Shown: positions 1 through 12,250, counted from the first letter of the stretch. The stretch is 64,000 nucleotides of DNA from Triatoma infestans (GCA_011037195.1 JAAEAF010003317.1:1-64000); one strand, 5' to 3'. Notes: generated from the sequence alone by a model not told the origin. Numbers and translations are program-made.

Positions 1-1420
1 GAGAATATTTTTCTGCGCCGCTAAGTGGCATCTTTTTTTTCCGAGTTACTTCTCTGCGACATCTTCTCCAAAAATACACCTTTAATACGAGGAGTTTTCC
101 AGTATTCCGCATATCTGCAGCGTAAATCGCATTGTACAACTTATTGCTCAACACTATATTACAAAGTAGAGAGTTTAGTAATTTAATAATGCTCATACTC
201 TTAATATATTTCTTAAAATCGGGTAACACCGGTAGCGAAGAAAGCGACTACCTACCACCACATACTGTGTTTTACCAATTTGCTATCTACCAAGCCGCAT
301 TCTGATTATGAATCCAGCAGTTTCCTTATAAGGAAATTAAATGTACAGTTATACTTAAATGGAATTAAACGTTAATGAAAACTTTGGTAGAAAATGGTGG
401 AAAAACTAAAAACCAAATTCCTAATACAATGCATATGCATACAGACTTCTATATAATTAGAATAAATTGGGAAATTGGGCTGCTTTGAATAGCGATCAGA
501 CTTGGAAAATAATGGAAATGGTGAACATAATCCAGATAGTAGTGTAAGGTGGTCGGAGAATTAGGCGACTGGTGGGGCAGGGGGCGGAAGGAATGAATGG
601 AATTGGAGAACATGGTTAAGAGTTTACATTTGGGAGGCTGTATGGGAGGATAAATGTAATAGTAACTAAAAGCTGGACTGGTGGGTTACAGGTTCTATAG
701 GTTAATAGATAGAATAGAGCAGGGTTACCGTTAATGGTTGAACTATTAATTTTACAACATATCTGGTAACATCACTATTAATTTCACAGATATCATGTAA
801 AATGATAATATCGTCTAACAAATGAATGAATGTAATTTATAATAGTGCTAAAAATTAAATTAACGAAATTACATAATGACATCAAGCTGAAAATCTAGAG
901 TTTTCATATTATATGAGATATATTATTATCTTTTAAACTATTATCTATTTAAAATTATAACTATTCTAGGGGAGAATAAAATGTAGTTTTACGAAAACGG
1001 GTAGTTTGCAAGTGAGAGAACCTTCACTGAAATAAAATATATTAAAGAAAATATCTGAGCGATCCCCATGGAACTCCACAAAAATAAACTTTATCGGAGT
1101 CTGTGGGTGTCGTATTAAAAAAAAAAAGTATAAGTACTGGTGTGTAACACTTACATCACATTCCCTTACAACAACGCAAATACTTATTCTTCAAACCTGT
1201 AATTTTTACCAAATATTTTGTGGCCTTGAATATCGAGAGGAGTAGCAAATGTTATTAATAAAATGACTATTTTTAAGAAAAGCGTATAAACTGAAACTCC
1301 CATCTCGGAGAAAAGTTTAAAACAAAAAAGAAGTTATATGTCTGTGTGTGTGTAAAAAGTTAATAAAGAAGAAGGTTAATGAAAAACCTATTGCTGTCGT
1401 ATAGAGAAAAGAGAGTAAAC
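1..1420. other. AT-rich sequence, nothing recognised
   Basis: No open frame resembling a known protein, no clear terminal repeats and no RNA gene is visible. The text is AT-rich with short homopolymer runs. It is probably intergenic or intronic DNA with old repeat remains. Confidence 0.5.
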
Positions 1421-2075
1421 TATTCAGTAAAATTCGCACTTCCGGTCAACCGATTTTCTTAAAAACTCAGTGATACTAATTGTTAAAAGAATACCAGAGG
1501 AGTCTGATGCGGTTTGTTAAGACAATAATGAGTCAAAAACGAAAAGTTGCAGGAAGCTCCAAACTTGGTAACCAATTTAGACATTACTTACGCATCAGAC
1601 CTGAAGATATTGGTAAAATCCCGAAGCGGAAGTGCAGCTTTACTAAATGTTACTTTTTTTCCAGTTTTTCTTGATTTTTCACGAAAACTCTTAAAAACGA
1701 TTTTCTTTAATCTTCGTATACTATCTACTACACACATAAATATCCATTACTTTTATTTGAAATATATTTTCTCGGGAAAATTGATTTATTGAGGGTTCTA
1801 GGGGTACAATAGCCTCTTTATGTTTTCCACTATTTATCAATTCCTTATAATATTTGTTTTACCACCAACATAACATTAATACACATTGGAAGCATTGATA
1901 GAATTCGAAAAAAAACTTATTTTGAAAAAAAATCGGTTAACGGAAGTACGATTTTACACAATAGGTTTTAGAGTTGAGTTCGGGGAGGGGAATTTTCTCG
2001 AAAACAGTTACAACGATCAAGAAGTGATCGAGGAACGAAACAAAAAATGTATTTTTAACATTAACCGATAATAAT
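1421..2075. repeat. Fragments of the ACTTTCTCTTAC family
   Basis: A plus-oriented piece starts with the family motif CGCACTTCCGGTCAACCG near 1435. From about 1588 to 1830 the text reads in the opposite orientation (reverse complement of the AGTAAAG...CACTTCCG...GTGTCAGATGCGG block). Another minus piece with TTTTCTCGAAAACAG lies near 1992. The short open frames here are accidental products of the repeat. Confidence 0.55.
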
Positions 2076-2320
2076 GATAATATCCCCATTTTTAAGGAGG
2101 CCAGAAACAGTAGATGGAGTCTTAAATTAAAAGATAAAACGGTAGATTTGTATTGAGTGATAGTATTTTAAAGAAATGTTTAACATTATTGTTCCCCCAG
2201 CGCTCCCCAAAAAAGAAAATGTTTGAAATATAAACAGCAACAGGCATTTATGCATGTAATAATTTAAAAAAAGATAAAAGATTAAAAAATGATAAAATAT
2301 AAAAGATTACATTTATTAAT

Positions 2321-2545
2321 CTTTGCAACCGTTTTCAAGAAAATCGCAAAAAAATAAACTGAAAAAAAAAAAAACATTCAGTAAATTACCCCAAAATTCC
2401 GATTGATAGATTTTGATCAAAAGTTTTCGTATCAGATGCGGATTATATGGTACCTATGTGCGGAATATTAAATTTTTAACTTCGTGAGATTTCCCGATTT
2501 TTTACGAGATATTTTGTTCACGCAAACAGAATACGAGTATATTAT
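2321..2545 (+). repeat. ACTTTCTCTTAC family fragment (central block)
   Basis: Contains the family order: GTTTTCAAGAAAATCGCAAA, a run of A, CAGTAAA, a degenerate form of the CACTTCCGGTTGAT site, CGTATCAGATGCGG, and GATATTTTGTTCACGC. The right terminal module is absent. Confidence 0.6.
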
Positions 2546-3645
2546 TGCTTTAATGTAAAAATCCTAAGGAAAAAGCCAGAAGGAAAACAACTGTGAATGA
2601 ATGGTAAAGATATCTTACTTTTAGTATCGTGTATATATGTACTCGTATATGTATATATGTATATATGTACTCGTACATGTATATATAAAATTCTCAAATT
2701 ATTTGCAACCAATTTTCATTATAATTTCAAAGCTTCATTTAGTTTTTAAACAATTTAATACCAATTAAAATAAAACACTAGTCAATAAAATGTGGATATA
2801 ATTAAAGAAGAAATATAATTACAAAAATAATCTATCAGCCATGCTTGAATACACTTCACACATCGTTATACATTTTGTCGCTCTACTTTTTATAGGTGTA
2901 ATGTAAAAATAAATTAGAAAGCTTTTCGTTATTCATCAAGTTGTTTTCCCCCTCACTCTATCCACCGGTGAAAAAACATATGTTTCCATGTATGTAATTA
3001 ATATATAAAATATATGAATTACGTTGACTTCTATAAATGACAGTACAAACCTACATAGGAAAAGAAATTATAAAATAAAATATATATAATATACAACTTA
3101 CAAAAAAAATATCATAACAATAATAAAAGAATACAACATAAGCTCAGTTGGGCTTAACTGTAAAAAGATTTCTAATTAACTACACACACACACACACACA
3201 CACACACCTATTTTCTTTTCATTCTATGAATTAATAATTAACAAAAGATTACCTTGAAGAAGAAGGTGCAAGATTGGTTGAATGAAAACTAAATGGAGGG
3301 GTAATTTTTAGATTTACTGTTTGATTGTAAATAAAACAATAAATCTAATATAAAACACTGCTGTAATTACAATTCTACATAAAATAATAAATTATCATTA
3401 AACTTCAAATTTTATTAGTTTTGTCCTAACAAAAATATACATAGAGTTAGGAAACAGCAAGGATAATCAAATTCACTAATAATATTGGGTTTTTTTCTAT
3501 AAGTGTATTTTGCCTAATAAATCTATGTTATTAGTGAAACAGAAGTGAATGTTCTTCAACTTTTCTACTATAAGTTTCTAAAAATATGTTATTAGTGAGA
3601 GATAAGTGATTATTTTGTTTATTCTTATATAAATCTTTAAAATTG
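2546..3645. other. AT-rich sequence with a (CA)n microsatellite
   Basis: AT-rich sequence with TATA-rich runs near 2640-2690 and 3060-3090 and a (CA)n tract at 3182-3208. No gene is seen. TTATTAGTGAAAC motifs near 3485-3600 could belong to the 5' side of the Harbinger copy that follows. Confidence 0.5.
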
Positions 3646-3649
3646 GTAA

Positions 3650-4612
3650 AATGGCTAAATCTGATTCAAATAGTGATGAATAGGGAATGAAGAGATACAT
3701 TCGCCGTCCGAGAAATTTTAGCCAAGAATAGCCTACAATCAAATGGAACAAACGTGTGAGAGGTTCAGATTAGACTACAGAACGTTTGGATATGTACTTA
3801 ATAGAATTGGTAACTTCTTGGAACATCCCACTGCAAGGAATAGATTCCTAACCTCAAAACAGCAGCTTTAGATTACACTCCACTGATTAGGTCTCACTCA
3901 TTGGTTAGGCGCTCAGTTCCATTGTGTTACGATATGCATGGGATTTCAAAAGCATCAGTTTGCAGAGTTATACAAGGAGATGTCACTGCAATAGAGGACA
4001 CACTTCTTCAGGATGTTGTACGTTGGCCAGCTGAGTGGTGGCGTAGTTGCCAGATTCACTGAACTCGAAGGTATGCCTTTAGTTTATAGTGTAATAGATG
4101 GAACACTGATAAAAATCGATGCACCAAGTGAGTATGAATCGGCATTTGTTGATCGACATGGAAATCATTCTTTAAATGTCCTCCTAGCATGTGGGCCACA
4201 TTAGGAATTCTATCTTTTTTAATTCTATTCTGTTCGAATTGGCCTGGTAGTGTCAATGATGCTAGGGTTCTAAGGCTGAGCGGTTTGAATAATAGGATGG
4301 ATGAAGGTTGGAGGCCTTTCCCTGCTGCGATTTTATTTGGAGACTCTATATATCCTTTAAAATCTTGGCTCATACCACCAGTGATTCAAAATTTTGACAG
4401 TCCTTCTCAGCAGAGATTTTTAAGAGCCAGAATATGACTTCTTAAAGAAAAATTCCCTGTCCTCAGCATTGGTATGGGATTAAATCCCACATTTGGATGC
4501 CTGTGTAGTCCTTTGTAACCTGTCAAGAAATCTAGACAACTACGTGGACCCTGAAATGGAAGACGAGAACTTGCTGGCTAAATATACGAATCGAGCCGGC
4601 CGAGAGTAATAA
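3650..4612 (+). pseudogene. PIF/Harbinger transposase remnant
   Basis: Pieces in several frames follow the order of a HARBI1-like DDE transposase. The N-terminal helical part reads RTFGYVLNRIGNFLEHPTA from about 3780. Next comes VIDGTLIKIDAPSEYESAF near 4090-4150, matching the family block GaIDGTHipIkaPse, whose Asp is the first catalytic residue. Downstream, NWPGSVNDARVLR near 4240 matches the wPGSvhDsrvlr block with the second Asp, and FGDSIYPLKSWLIPP near 4340 follows the usual LLGDsgYplk pattern. LLKEKFPVL after 4435 resembles the C-terminal region. Frameshifts and stop codons separate the blocks, so the gene is dead. The host-gene relative HARBI1 is unlikely because the reading frame is destroyed and no introns with splice signals are visible. 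Confidence 0.8.
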
Positions 4613-4730
4613 ACTAATAATATTAGTGTTGTCATTCTATGAGACTGTGAAAAAGTTTATGAAACATAATTTGACCGCCTAATAAAATTTTTCTATTAGT
4701 CTAATAATATTAGTTAATATTATTAATTCG

Positions 4731-4750
4731 TTTTATGAAACAGGGCCCTG
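4731..4750 (-). repeat. Candidate 3' terminal repeat of the Harbinger copy
   Basis: The sequence TTTATGAAACAGGGCCCTG ends a stretch rich in TAATATTAG just after the transposase remnant. Its reverse complement, CAGGGCCCTGTTTCATAAA, has the look of a PIF/Harbinger terminus. No good partner was found on the 5' side, so the boundary is a guess. Confidence 0.35.
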
Positions 4751-4844
4751 CTGCCCATATAATTAGTATAAATGATTACAATTTGGGCCAGAAAAGAGCG
4801 CCAATAACAGAAAACATTTCAAAGTTCCGCACAAATTCCGCATA

Positions 4845-5158
4845 ATTGTCTAAAATCAATTTTCCCAAGAAAATGTTACAAATAAAACCTTTGGAGCCAT
4901 TTTGAGAAAATCATGAAAAACTTCTGGTTGGTGGATTTTGCCCGAAACATTCGTGTAAGATAGTAGTACATCTAAATTAAATACCTTTGATTTTTCTTCT
5001 TCTTTTTTTTCTAAGTATTTTTGTTCACACACAGACATATAATTCTTTTTTCTACTCAGGTGACGTCAAAACATATGTTTCCGGTAAAAACACAATTTCG
5101 AAAATTTCGCACTATCGCAAATATTTCTTGTCATTAGGAGAAAGTAAAAAAAAAAAAA
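4845..5158 (+). repeat. ACTTTCTCTTAC family, right half
   Basis: Contains the block TTTGGAGCCATTTTGAGAAA, a degraded TCTGGTTGGTGGATTTTGCC, the TTGTTCACACACAGACATA block, CTCAGGTGACGTCAAAACAT, TTTCCGGTAAAAAC and the right end TTAGGAGAAAGTAAAAAA. The left half is missing. Confidence 0.7.
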
Positions 5159-6159
5159 TCAATGTAGTTCAAGAAAGACGCAGCAATTATCGAAAGGGGA
5201 CAGATATCTGAGTCTCATTCTCTCTCCTTGACAGTCTGTGAATTGCACATAGAAAAAAAGGGAGATGAACATAGGAAGATGTGCAAAAAAGAAAAAGGAA
5301 AGAAAGTTAAGATATATAAGAAGAGACCAATCAAAAGTAAAGGGGAGAAATGGGCGAATAAGACCTTGAAAAGAAGAACAGGAAGAATGAAAATGTAAGG
5401 AAAGAAACCCCCGCGGCTTATCCGCTCTAAATGGCGTAGAACAATCCCAAGCCAGGATCAGACAACACGGGGACATCTGCAGAGAGAGTGAGAGAGAGAG
5501 AGAGAAAGAGAGAGAGAGAATGGAAAGAGAGAAGTATCTGTCAGTTAGTAAGTATTGGGGAGAGGGATAAGGACTACGTTTTGGTGATGGTGGGGAATCA
5601 AGGATGGGAGGGTGGAATCGTTAATTTAATATGTAAATGGTGAGCTCCTAGGTAGCAAAACTGTGTGTTGGAATACAAGCAGGAAGTTAGAGCTCTGGAA
5701 AGATGGTCTGGATGCAAATCTCCGAAAGTTTTTTTATTTTATTTTTTTTCTCCCTAAGGCCTATTTATGAGTTTAACCTTATCTTTTTTTTTCTTCTTTA
5801 CTTTTATCTGGTTAACTTGATGTTCGAAGAACTCTTGCGATCTTCAACGTGATACAGGCAGCAGTAAAAGAACGTCTATATCTTTTTTTTTTTTTCTTCA
5901 ATATTATTTATTACACGATACACGCCTTTATGGCTTAGGATTTTATAATCTCACACCTATCAGATTTTTTATTCAAACTTTAGCTGGCCATGGTGGTAGT
6001 AGAGGTACAGTGTTGGTTAACACAGGTAGCAAGCCGTTAGTACAGAAATGTGATTACATTGCTGTCCAAAAGACCAGCGCGACTAGGAAAACAAAAATGT
6101 TTCAAATAAAAGTGCTAGGTATTTCCTACGTATTATGATAGTATTTGTTGTTTAAATAA
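5159..6159. other. Unassigned, with (GA)n tract
   Basis: No gene recognised. A purine-rich (GA)n-type simple repeat lies at about 5480-5520, and T-rich runs lie at 5730-5800 and 5881-5896. The rest is unique-looking AT-rich sequence. Confidence 0.5.
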
Positions 6160-6794
6160 TATTGTTGGAGCCATTTCCGGATAAACTGCGTAAAACTGGA
6201 AGAAGAAAAAAAAAATTAAATAAATCATTCAGATGGCGGATTTGTACCGAAATCTGTTTGTCAGCTGTGACGATGTCTTTAAATGGTATATCAGTTTGAG
6301 CATACTGTGATTTTTTTCATTTTTACACTATTCTGTTCAAATATATACACATACGAATACGTTAAAAATATTTCTTTGACCCCAGATGATCTCAAAACAC
6401 GTATTTTCGGGTAAACTTAATTCCGAAAATTTTTGACACGATCGCAAAACTTCCCACTCGTATAGCAGCAGTAAGAGAAAGTAAAAATAAGTTCCATGCT
6501 CAGGAGACCACAAAATATCTAATTCGGGAAAACTCAATTTCAAAAAAATGCACACGATCGTAATACTTCTTACACTCTGAGAAAATAAAAAACGTTTCGT
6601 GCTCAGGAGGAGCATGGATTTTCGAAAATTTAACAAGATCTCTAAAACTATTCCTTTATATAAAAGCAGTAAAACGTTTCGTACTCAGTAGACCTCTAAA
6701 CATATATTTCCGTTGTAAAAGTCAATATCAAAAATTTTGCCACGCTTGGAACATAATTCTCCAGTTACACCAATAAAAGAGAGAAAGTAAAAAA
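6160..6794 (+). repeat. ACTTTCTCTTAC family fragment with four tandem terminal modules
   Basis: A right half (GTTGGAGCCATTTCCGG ... TTCTGTTCAAATATATACAC) runs into the usual terminal module. That module, from CTCAG-GAGACC through a TTTCCGG-GAAAAC block and ACACGATCG-AATACTTC to AGTAAGAGAAAGTAAAAA, then recurs in tandem. The copies lie at roughly 6372-6496, 6499-6602, 6603-6685 and 6686-6794. Units are about 80-125 bp, and two of the junctions carry CGTTTCGT followed by (G/A)CTCAG. Confidence 0.7.
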
Positions 6795-7664
6795 GTGACA
6801 AACGCAACAAAAAGAAAAAGCAAAAGAAATATAAAGAGAGAAAACGACCTTAGAGGAGGACAAAGGAACATATTTATTCCCGATAAACATGTTATTTGAA
6901 GAGCTATTTCCAATATATATTATTTTTATATTCCTCACTACAGCAGCTTTGTTGTTTTGTTTTTTCTGGTGATGTGATAGGAATGGGTGTGGGAAAGTTC
7001 AGCTTTAAATATTTGTGCAAGTCTTGGAGGCAAACAAGACATGTATATATCCGGTGGTAGTTGTTAGGGTATTCCCGGGTATCTTACATACAGAGTTTCT
7101 ATTCCTCTAACCCCCAATGTGCAGAGCATACGAGAAAAGGGCCACTCTTTCAAACAGTCTAGAGCCTTCTTATTGCCTCACACACACCTTTACAAAATAT
7201 TTCAATACCACCATTTGCAATAAAACCCTTCCTTTTTTCATCTCACTCGTTCCCGCTCTTTCTCCATCTATCTACTTTATTTTTTTTTTTTGTACCCTTC
7301 CCTTTTTTATATATACTACATATATGGGACCTCAGTAAACAATTGGAAATATTACCATTTAATGTACATATGCTAAACATAGCATAAAAAAACAGAGGAA
7401 TTTTTAAAGGTTAACAGATGGTCGCGTGTACACGGTTTTGGATGTTCGCCCCCTCCCCAAATAGTACCTAGGAGTTGGCGAGATCTCTTCATGACAAGAT
7501 TCTATCGATGCAAATTTTTAAATGTAAACTATAGCGGATATGATACGCTCACACCTGATATTCCGCAATGCGCAATTAACCATTATTTCGGACAACAGAT
7601 GGAAACTTGATAGGTTTTATTTTGTTCACACACACCAAAGCTGCGAACGAAAGAGTGAATTTAA
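6795..7664. other. Unassigned
   Basis: No recognisable gene. Pyrimidine-rich stretches lie around 7230-7310. The frames open here carry no known domain. Confidence 0.45.
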
Positions 7665-7850
7665 TAATCCATCACTATAGCTCACTGCGAGCCTTGGTCT
7701 CCACAAAAAAACCTTCCCCACAGCTGACAGTCCAAAGCCAGTCTCCACCAGTTAACTGCTATAGCTCTTTGTATATCCCACGACACTTAGCGCAATCATC
7801 TTGTCTTGGGTCTTCCAATCTATCTCTTTCCTTCTATCTTGCAGCGTAGC
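7665..7850 (-). pseudogene. 3' end of a non-LTR retrotransposon RT gene
   Basis: Read on the minus strand, one frame gives IGRPKTR followed, after stops, by DIQRAIAVNWWRLALD and CQLWGR. This matches the C-terminal pattern GRPktRW..dv..Di......W...A.DR..WR that ends many RTE- and CR1-like reverse transcriptases. At least two stop codons interrupt it. Nothing else of the element is visible upstream. Confidence 0.45.
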
Positions 7851-7859
7851 AGTTTCTTA

Positions 7860-9965
7860 GACATCTTGTTCTCCATTCTCTGTACATGGCAACTTCACAA
7901 ATTTAGAGAGACTTATTTCCTTATAGAGTTCAAAGAGCTTTCTATTGTGCCTAATTCTCTGTTCACCGACAGTGCTTAAAATTTTTCGCAGTAAATTCGT
8001 AGAATTTAATAATATTTCTCCCCCCCCTAACTCTTACAACGTAGATAGATCTACTTAGGAGCTTCTCAATAATTCAGCTACTTTTTTACAACTATTCTGG
8101 GTTCCATCCAGCACCATAATGGCTTTAATAAATTTACAAGGGCAGTTTCCAAATTTGGTGCCACACTGAAACCTCAACACAGCAGATCCTGGTCGTTGAT
8201 TATAATGATTATATGATGAATGAATGTTTGTTGAGGTAACAACCCATAATGCTAAACCCACTAGGTCCTGAAAGTGTTAGTGATGTACACAGACTGAGTC
8301 AGCTGAAAAGTAAACTAAGTGTAAATGGTTAATGAGTGTGTATGATGATAGATTAAGAGTTGTCTGTAGATTCGCTAACCCAAGTGATTATCTGTATCAA
8401 CATCTCTGCAAGTATTATAGGTCAATGGAAATGTTGTTCACTTGTTCATCTAGTTAGATTAGGATACTCGCTGGATTGTCAGGACCTCTGAAGAACTGGA
8501 AGTGCACCAGTGTCCATTTCCCCTTAAGAGTATTCCATTGATGTTATAGAGATTTTTATGAGAATAAGATTGGACAGGAATTACACTGGGACCAACCGTG
8601 ATCTAACAGGAATCTATATTGTGTTCTAAGATACGTCTTAGAATACACCCGCATTAAAATTAGGATTATCAAAATCACTTCCAACTGTTTGTCACTCAAA
8701 AAAAACAAAAAAAAACCGTAAAAGTCAGAGTTAGTACGTTCAAATAACAATGATTTACGTCTTTATGATATTTGTAATAAATTAAATGAAAGATTATGGA
8801 AAAATGTTTTATTCGTATCCCGTGTAAATTAATGCCGCATATAAAAAGTGCTGTGTAAATAGCTGGATAATTACGGCGGGTAAAAAAATTACGCATAAAT
8901 GGAGTTCGGGAATGATTGCACAGTGGAAAAAATAAATAAACAAAAAATAAAGCAATATTGCAATACTGCTCAATTAGTCATAAGAAAGATAAATTATGCA
9001 TTAAAACCAAATAGTAAATATATAATATATAAATAATTAATAAATTAAACCGTTCCAATAGAAGGACTAATTTTATTAAGAGAACTCCGTATTATTATTC
9101 AATTTTCAAAGGCTTTTTGTTCACTTAATAATAATAACAAAAAAAAAAAAACATTTCACATCATAATAATAATAATAAAAAATAAAACTAGATAATAGTT
9201 AATAAAAGATAAATAAAAAGTCCCCTTAGATAAGCGATAATAATAGTAAACATGCTATTAAGTTGTTCATAAAGTATTATAAAATATGATAAACGATCTA
9301 TTAACATTAATTCAAGGTCCTTAGCTTTCTAAACTGTGCATTAGGTGTTGAAAATACAAATAAAGATAAAAAAAAAAAAAAAAAATGCGGTAATTATCCC
9401 AGTTTGTAAAGAAAACTGATAAAAAAAATTTAACTTACAATTATAGAAATAAGTACTATATACGTCAAAGATAAATGTCTTAAAAAAATATACGCATATT
9501 ACTAATAATACATAATAAATTAATGAAAGTCTGCTATTAAAAAAACTGGTTAATTTTTAATTGAAAACTAGGCATATGTAAACAATAAATATTTTGAATC
9601 ATTCTTATTAATGATCATCTGTTGTGAATAGGCGGATTGTATTCGCCCAATGATGGAACAATATCTGAAATAGTTTTCATTGTTCCTATCCTAGATAGAA
9701 TCATTAAGTTTATGTGCGAGTTATGCGATATATTTAAAGAAAAAAAAAATAGGTATGCAATACTCACACGTAATTTCTCATTTTCTCTACTACTGTAATT
9801 TATATTACTGTAATTGGTGAATTTCCTACGATTTCATAGAATGTTTAGCGATTTATCGGCCTTAGTTATAATTTATTATAACTAAAATATAAATATAGAA
9901 GGATCAAGAAAGTAGATTCCTGACTGGGCTATTGGGATTTTTTCGAGAGCACCTAGAATGATTTT
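7860..9965. other. AT-rich sequence, nothing recognised
   Basis: A moderately complex part (7860-8600) has no recognised protein or RNA. It is followed by very AT-rich sequence with poly-A runs (9139-9151, 9369-9384) and a TAATAATAA tract at 9164-9177. Confidence 0.5.
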
Positions 9966-9967
9966 TA

Positions 9968-10062
9968 CTTCCTTTTTACTCCTAAAAGTATGCATCATGT
10001 CAAATTATCGAAATTATGTTTCCACCAGAAATACTATTTTTTTGAGGTCCCCTCGCGAACAT
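9968..10062 (-). repeat. ACTTTCTCTTAC family, right-end fragment
   Basis: Reverse-complement of the terminal module: TACTTCC-TTTTTACTCC, CATGTCAAATTATCGAAAT, TTTCCACCAGAAATA and TTTGAGGTCCCCTCGCG. It lies just before a full copy in the opposite orientation. Confidence 0.55.
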
Positions 10063-10121
10063 AAAAATAATGTTTTTTTAGTGAATATTATGTGGAAATA
10101 TAACTTCAAAATGAAAAAAAA

Positions 10122-11096
10122 TCTGGTGTGAAACACCACCACATCTTTCTCTTTCTCCAGTTCTCAAAATTATAATTGATAAATGTTATATAGTTACTGC
10201 ACCAAATTTAATGAAGTTCGTCGAAAACTGAAAAACTGTTCAGTAAAAGCGCACTTCCGGTTTACTAATTTTCTTGAAACTTGGAATTTCGGCCATCTAC
10301 TTATTTCTAATTAATTTTGTTAGGATGATAGAATTGTATAATCAACTATGTAAAGAAAAACATAACCCCACCCCTTCCCTAAAAGTGCCTTTAAATGGAT
10401 GTTCCTAGAGAAATGTTATAGGTAAAAGTTGTAGATCTTTGTATGCGTAGTTTATATTAGAAAATCAACGGAGCCATTTTGGAGAAAATCGCGAAAAAGT
10501 GAAAACAACATTTAGTAAAGTGGTAAAGTAAACGTACTTCCGGTTATCCGATTTTTTCAAATTCGGATTTCAACAACCTATTTAATTTTAATTAATATTA
10601 TTTAGATGAGCGAATAAACTAAAATAGCACTTTAAATGAAAACCTAACCCCACCCCTTCCACAAAAGTGCCCTTAAATGAATTTTCCCAGAGAAATGTTT
10701 CAAATATAAGTTGTAGCTCTTTGTAAGTGTAGTCGATATAGTAAGTTTGAAGAAAATATTCGGAGCCATTTTTGAGAAAATCGCATAAAAGGAAAAAAAC
10801 AACTAATAAAGAGGTACTTCCGGTTGTGGAATTTCGACAGATAACGTACTGTCAGATCCCATGGTAATACCTAAACGGAATATCAAGTTTGAACTTTCTA
10901 TGATTTTTCGTTTTTGAGCTATGCTGCTCAAATACATACAGAAGCGCGCGCGCTCACTATCATTTGCGCTCACTATCATTTGCTAAAAACACTTTTTTTT
11001 GACTCAGGTGACCTCAAAACGGATATTTCCGGTGAAAACTCGATATCGAAAATTTGACACGATTACAATACTTCTTCTTACTAGGAGAGAAAGTGA
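10122..11096 (+). mobile_element. ACTTTCTCTTAC family, near full-length copy 1
   Basis: Begins with TCTGGTGTGAAACACC and a CTTTCTC-TTCTCCAGTTCTC terminus and ends with CTTCTTACTAGGAGAGAAAGT, so the ends are short inverted repeats. Inside, two related modules of about 300 bp follow one another. Each starts with a CACTTCCGGTT site (10254, 10548) and passes through CCCCACCCCTTCC, AAAGTGCC-TTAAATG, AGAGAAATGTT and GGAGCCATTTT. A third TACTTCCGGTT (10815) begins the right-end block. This ends in GATATTTCCGGTGAAAACTC and TTGACACGATTACAATACTT. No coding capacity is visible, so this would be a non-autonomous element. Confidence 0.8.
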
Positions 11097-11117
11097 AAAT
11101 CGCTGTAAGTTTAAATT

Positions 11118-11470
11118 TGGAATTCCGTTTAAGATACTACCACCAAATTTGACACGAAAGTTTCGGGCAAAATCCATCAACCGTATGTGATACTTCTTTA
11201 ATGAGTGTTTGTTTTTATTCAGTTTATCGCGATTTTCTTGGCAAAGGCTCCGCAAAATAAATTCTCTAAACGTTGTATACTATCTACTACATACATAAAT
11301 ATCACTACTTTTATTGGAAACATTTTCTTGGGGAAATTCTTTTTTTGGGGGGAGTGGGGGGTTCTCGGGGAACAGTAGCGTTATTGCTTTTTTATAAAGT
11401 AACATTTCAATACGATGTATGGTACAGCCACCTATAAAATATTAATATATCTAGCATTGCTAGAATTCCA
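11118..11470 (-). repeat. ACTTTCTCTTAC family, single-module fragment
   Basis: Minus-oriented central block: GGAATTCCGTTTAAGATACT, TCCATCAACCG, TATCGCGATTTTCTTGG, CATAAATATCAC-TACTTTTATT and TGCTAGAATTCCAATCTTGA. The shorter subfamily (AAAATTGATTT...GAGGG version) is represented. Confidence 0.6.
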
Positions 11471-11474
11471 ATCT

Positions 11475-11950
11475 TGAAGGTGTGATGGAAGCCAGAAATA
11501 TATTTTATGTGAAAAATATTATTTCAAGAATATACTAACATTCGCTGGCAAAAAGGGTTACACCCAGGTAGAACAGTTACAAGAAGTGTTCATGGAACTC
11601 TGTCTTTTGCCTTTCTCAAAGGAGAAGATTTGTACTAACAAGAGAAGGCATTCTTTCAAGACAGTCTGAACCAGACATTCTACCAGAAAACATCTGTGCC
11701 AGTTATAAGTTAAAACATAAGAGTTTATTCTAACTAGTTTCAGTATATTAATAAACACATTATTGGGTTATTGAAAAGTATTTAAATATCTTTAAAGAAT
11801 ATATATTTAATTTAATCTACCAGTGTTTTCTTAAATATTTCTTATTACTTCTCTTCTCTTTGAGACATACATACAAACCTTTTACAAAACCGCTCACGCC
11901 ACAAGCCACTACCACAAATACACATCACACTAAATACATTTCAAAGGAAA
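11475..11950 (-). repeat. Interspersed repeat, possible LTR plus leader (copy 1)
   Basis: Read on the minus strand this matches 56120-56675 closely and 46785-47125 partly. Shared blocks are TAGTGGCTTGTGGCGTGAGC, AGAGAAGAGAAGTAATAAGA, AATAAACTCTTATGTTTTAA, CTTATAACTGGCAC, GAATGCCTTCTCTTGTTAGT and TTTTTGCCAGCGAATGT. AATAAA followed by TAACTGGCAC resembles an LTR polyadenylation signal and primer-binding site of a gypsy-type element, but no protein part is present. The LTR reading is only a suggestion. The repeat itself is secure. Confidence 0.6.
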
Positions 11951-11954
11951 TCGT

Positions 11955-12250
11955 TTAACTTTACAGAATAGAATTTTCATTGTCTTTTGGAATTTTCTCG
12001 AAAACGACCACAACGAGCACCTTCCTTTAAACTTGGAATATTTAACTGCACATATCACTTTCTTTGCTTATCTTGCGGCTTATCACTTTTATTTGTTACA
12101 TTTTTCTGGAAAAATTTTATTTATAGGAATATGTCTGAGGAATATCAGATGTTTAATTTCAAATGTTGTATTGGTTCATTATTATTGCGATCTCTTCTGG
12201 ACTATAATGTAAATCACTTTTATATTAAAGTCTTTTAAGTGTTTCACACC
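11955..12250 (-). repeat. ACTTTCTCTTAC family, left-end fragment
   Basis: Contains GGAATTTTCTCGAAAACGAC, CTTTAAACTTGGAATATTTA and ACTTTTATTTGTTACATTTT, and ends with AAGTGTTTCACACCAAC. The last block corresponds to the outer left end of the family in reverse orientation. Confidence 0.55.

Noticed and set aside
3650..4612. Domesticated HARBI1 host gene
   Set aside because: Conserved blocks fall in different frames with stops, and no intron boundaries could restore the frame.
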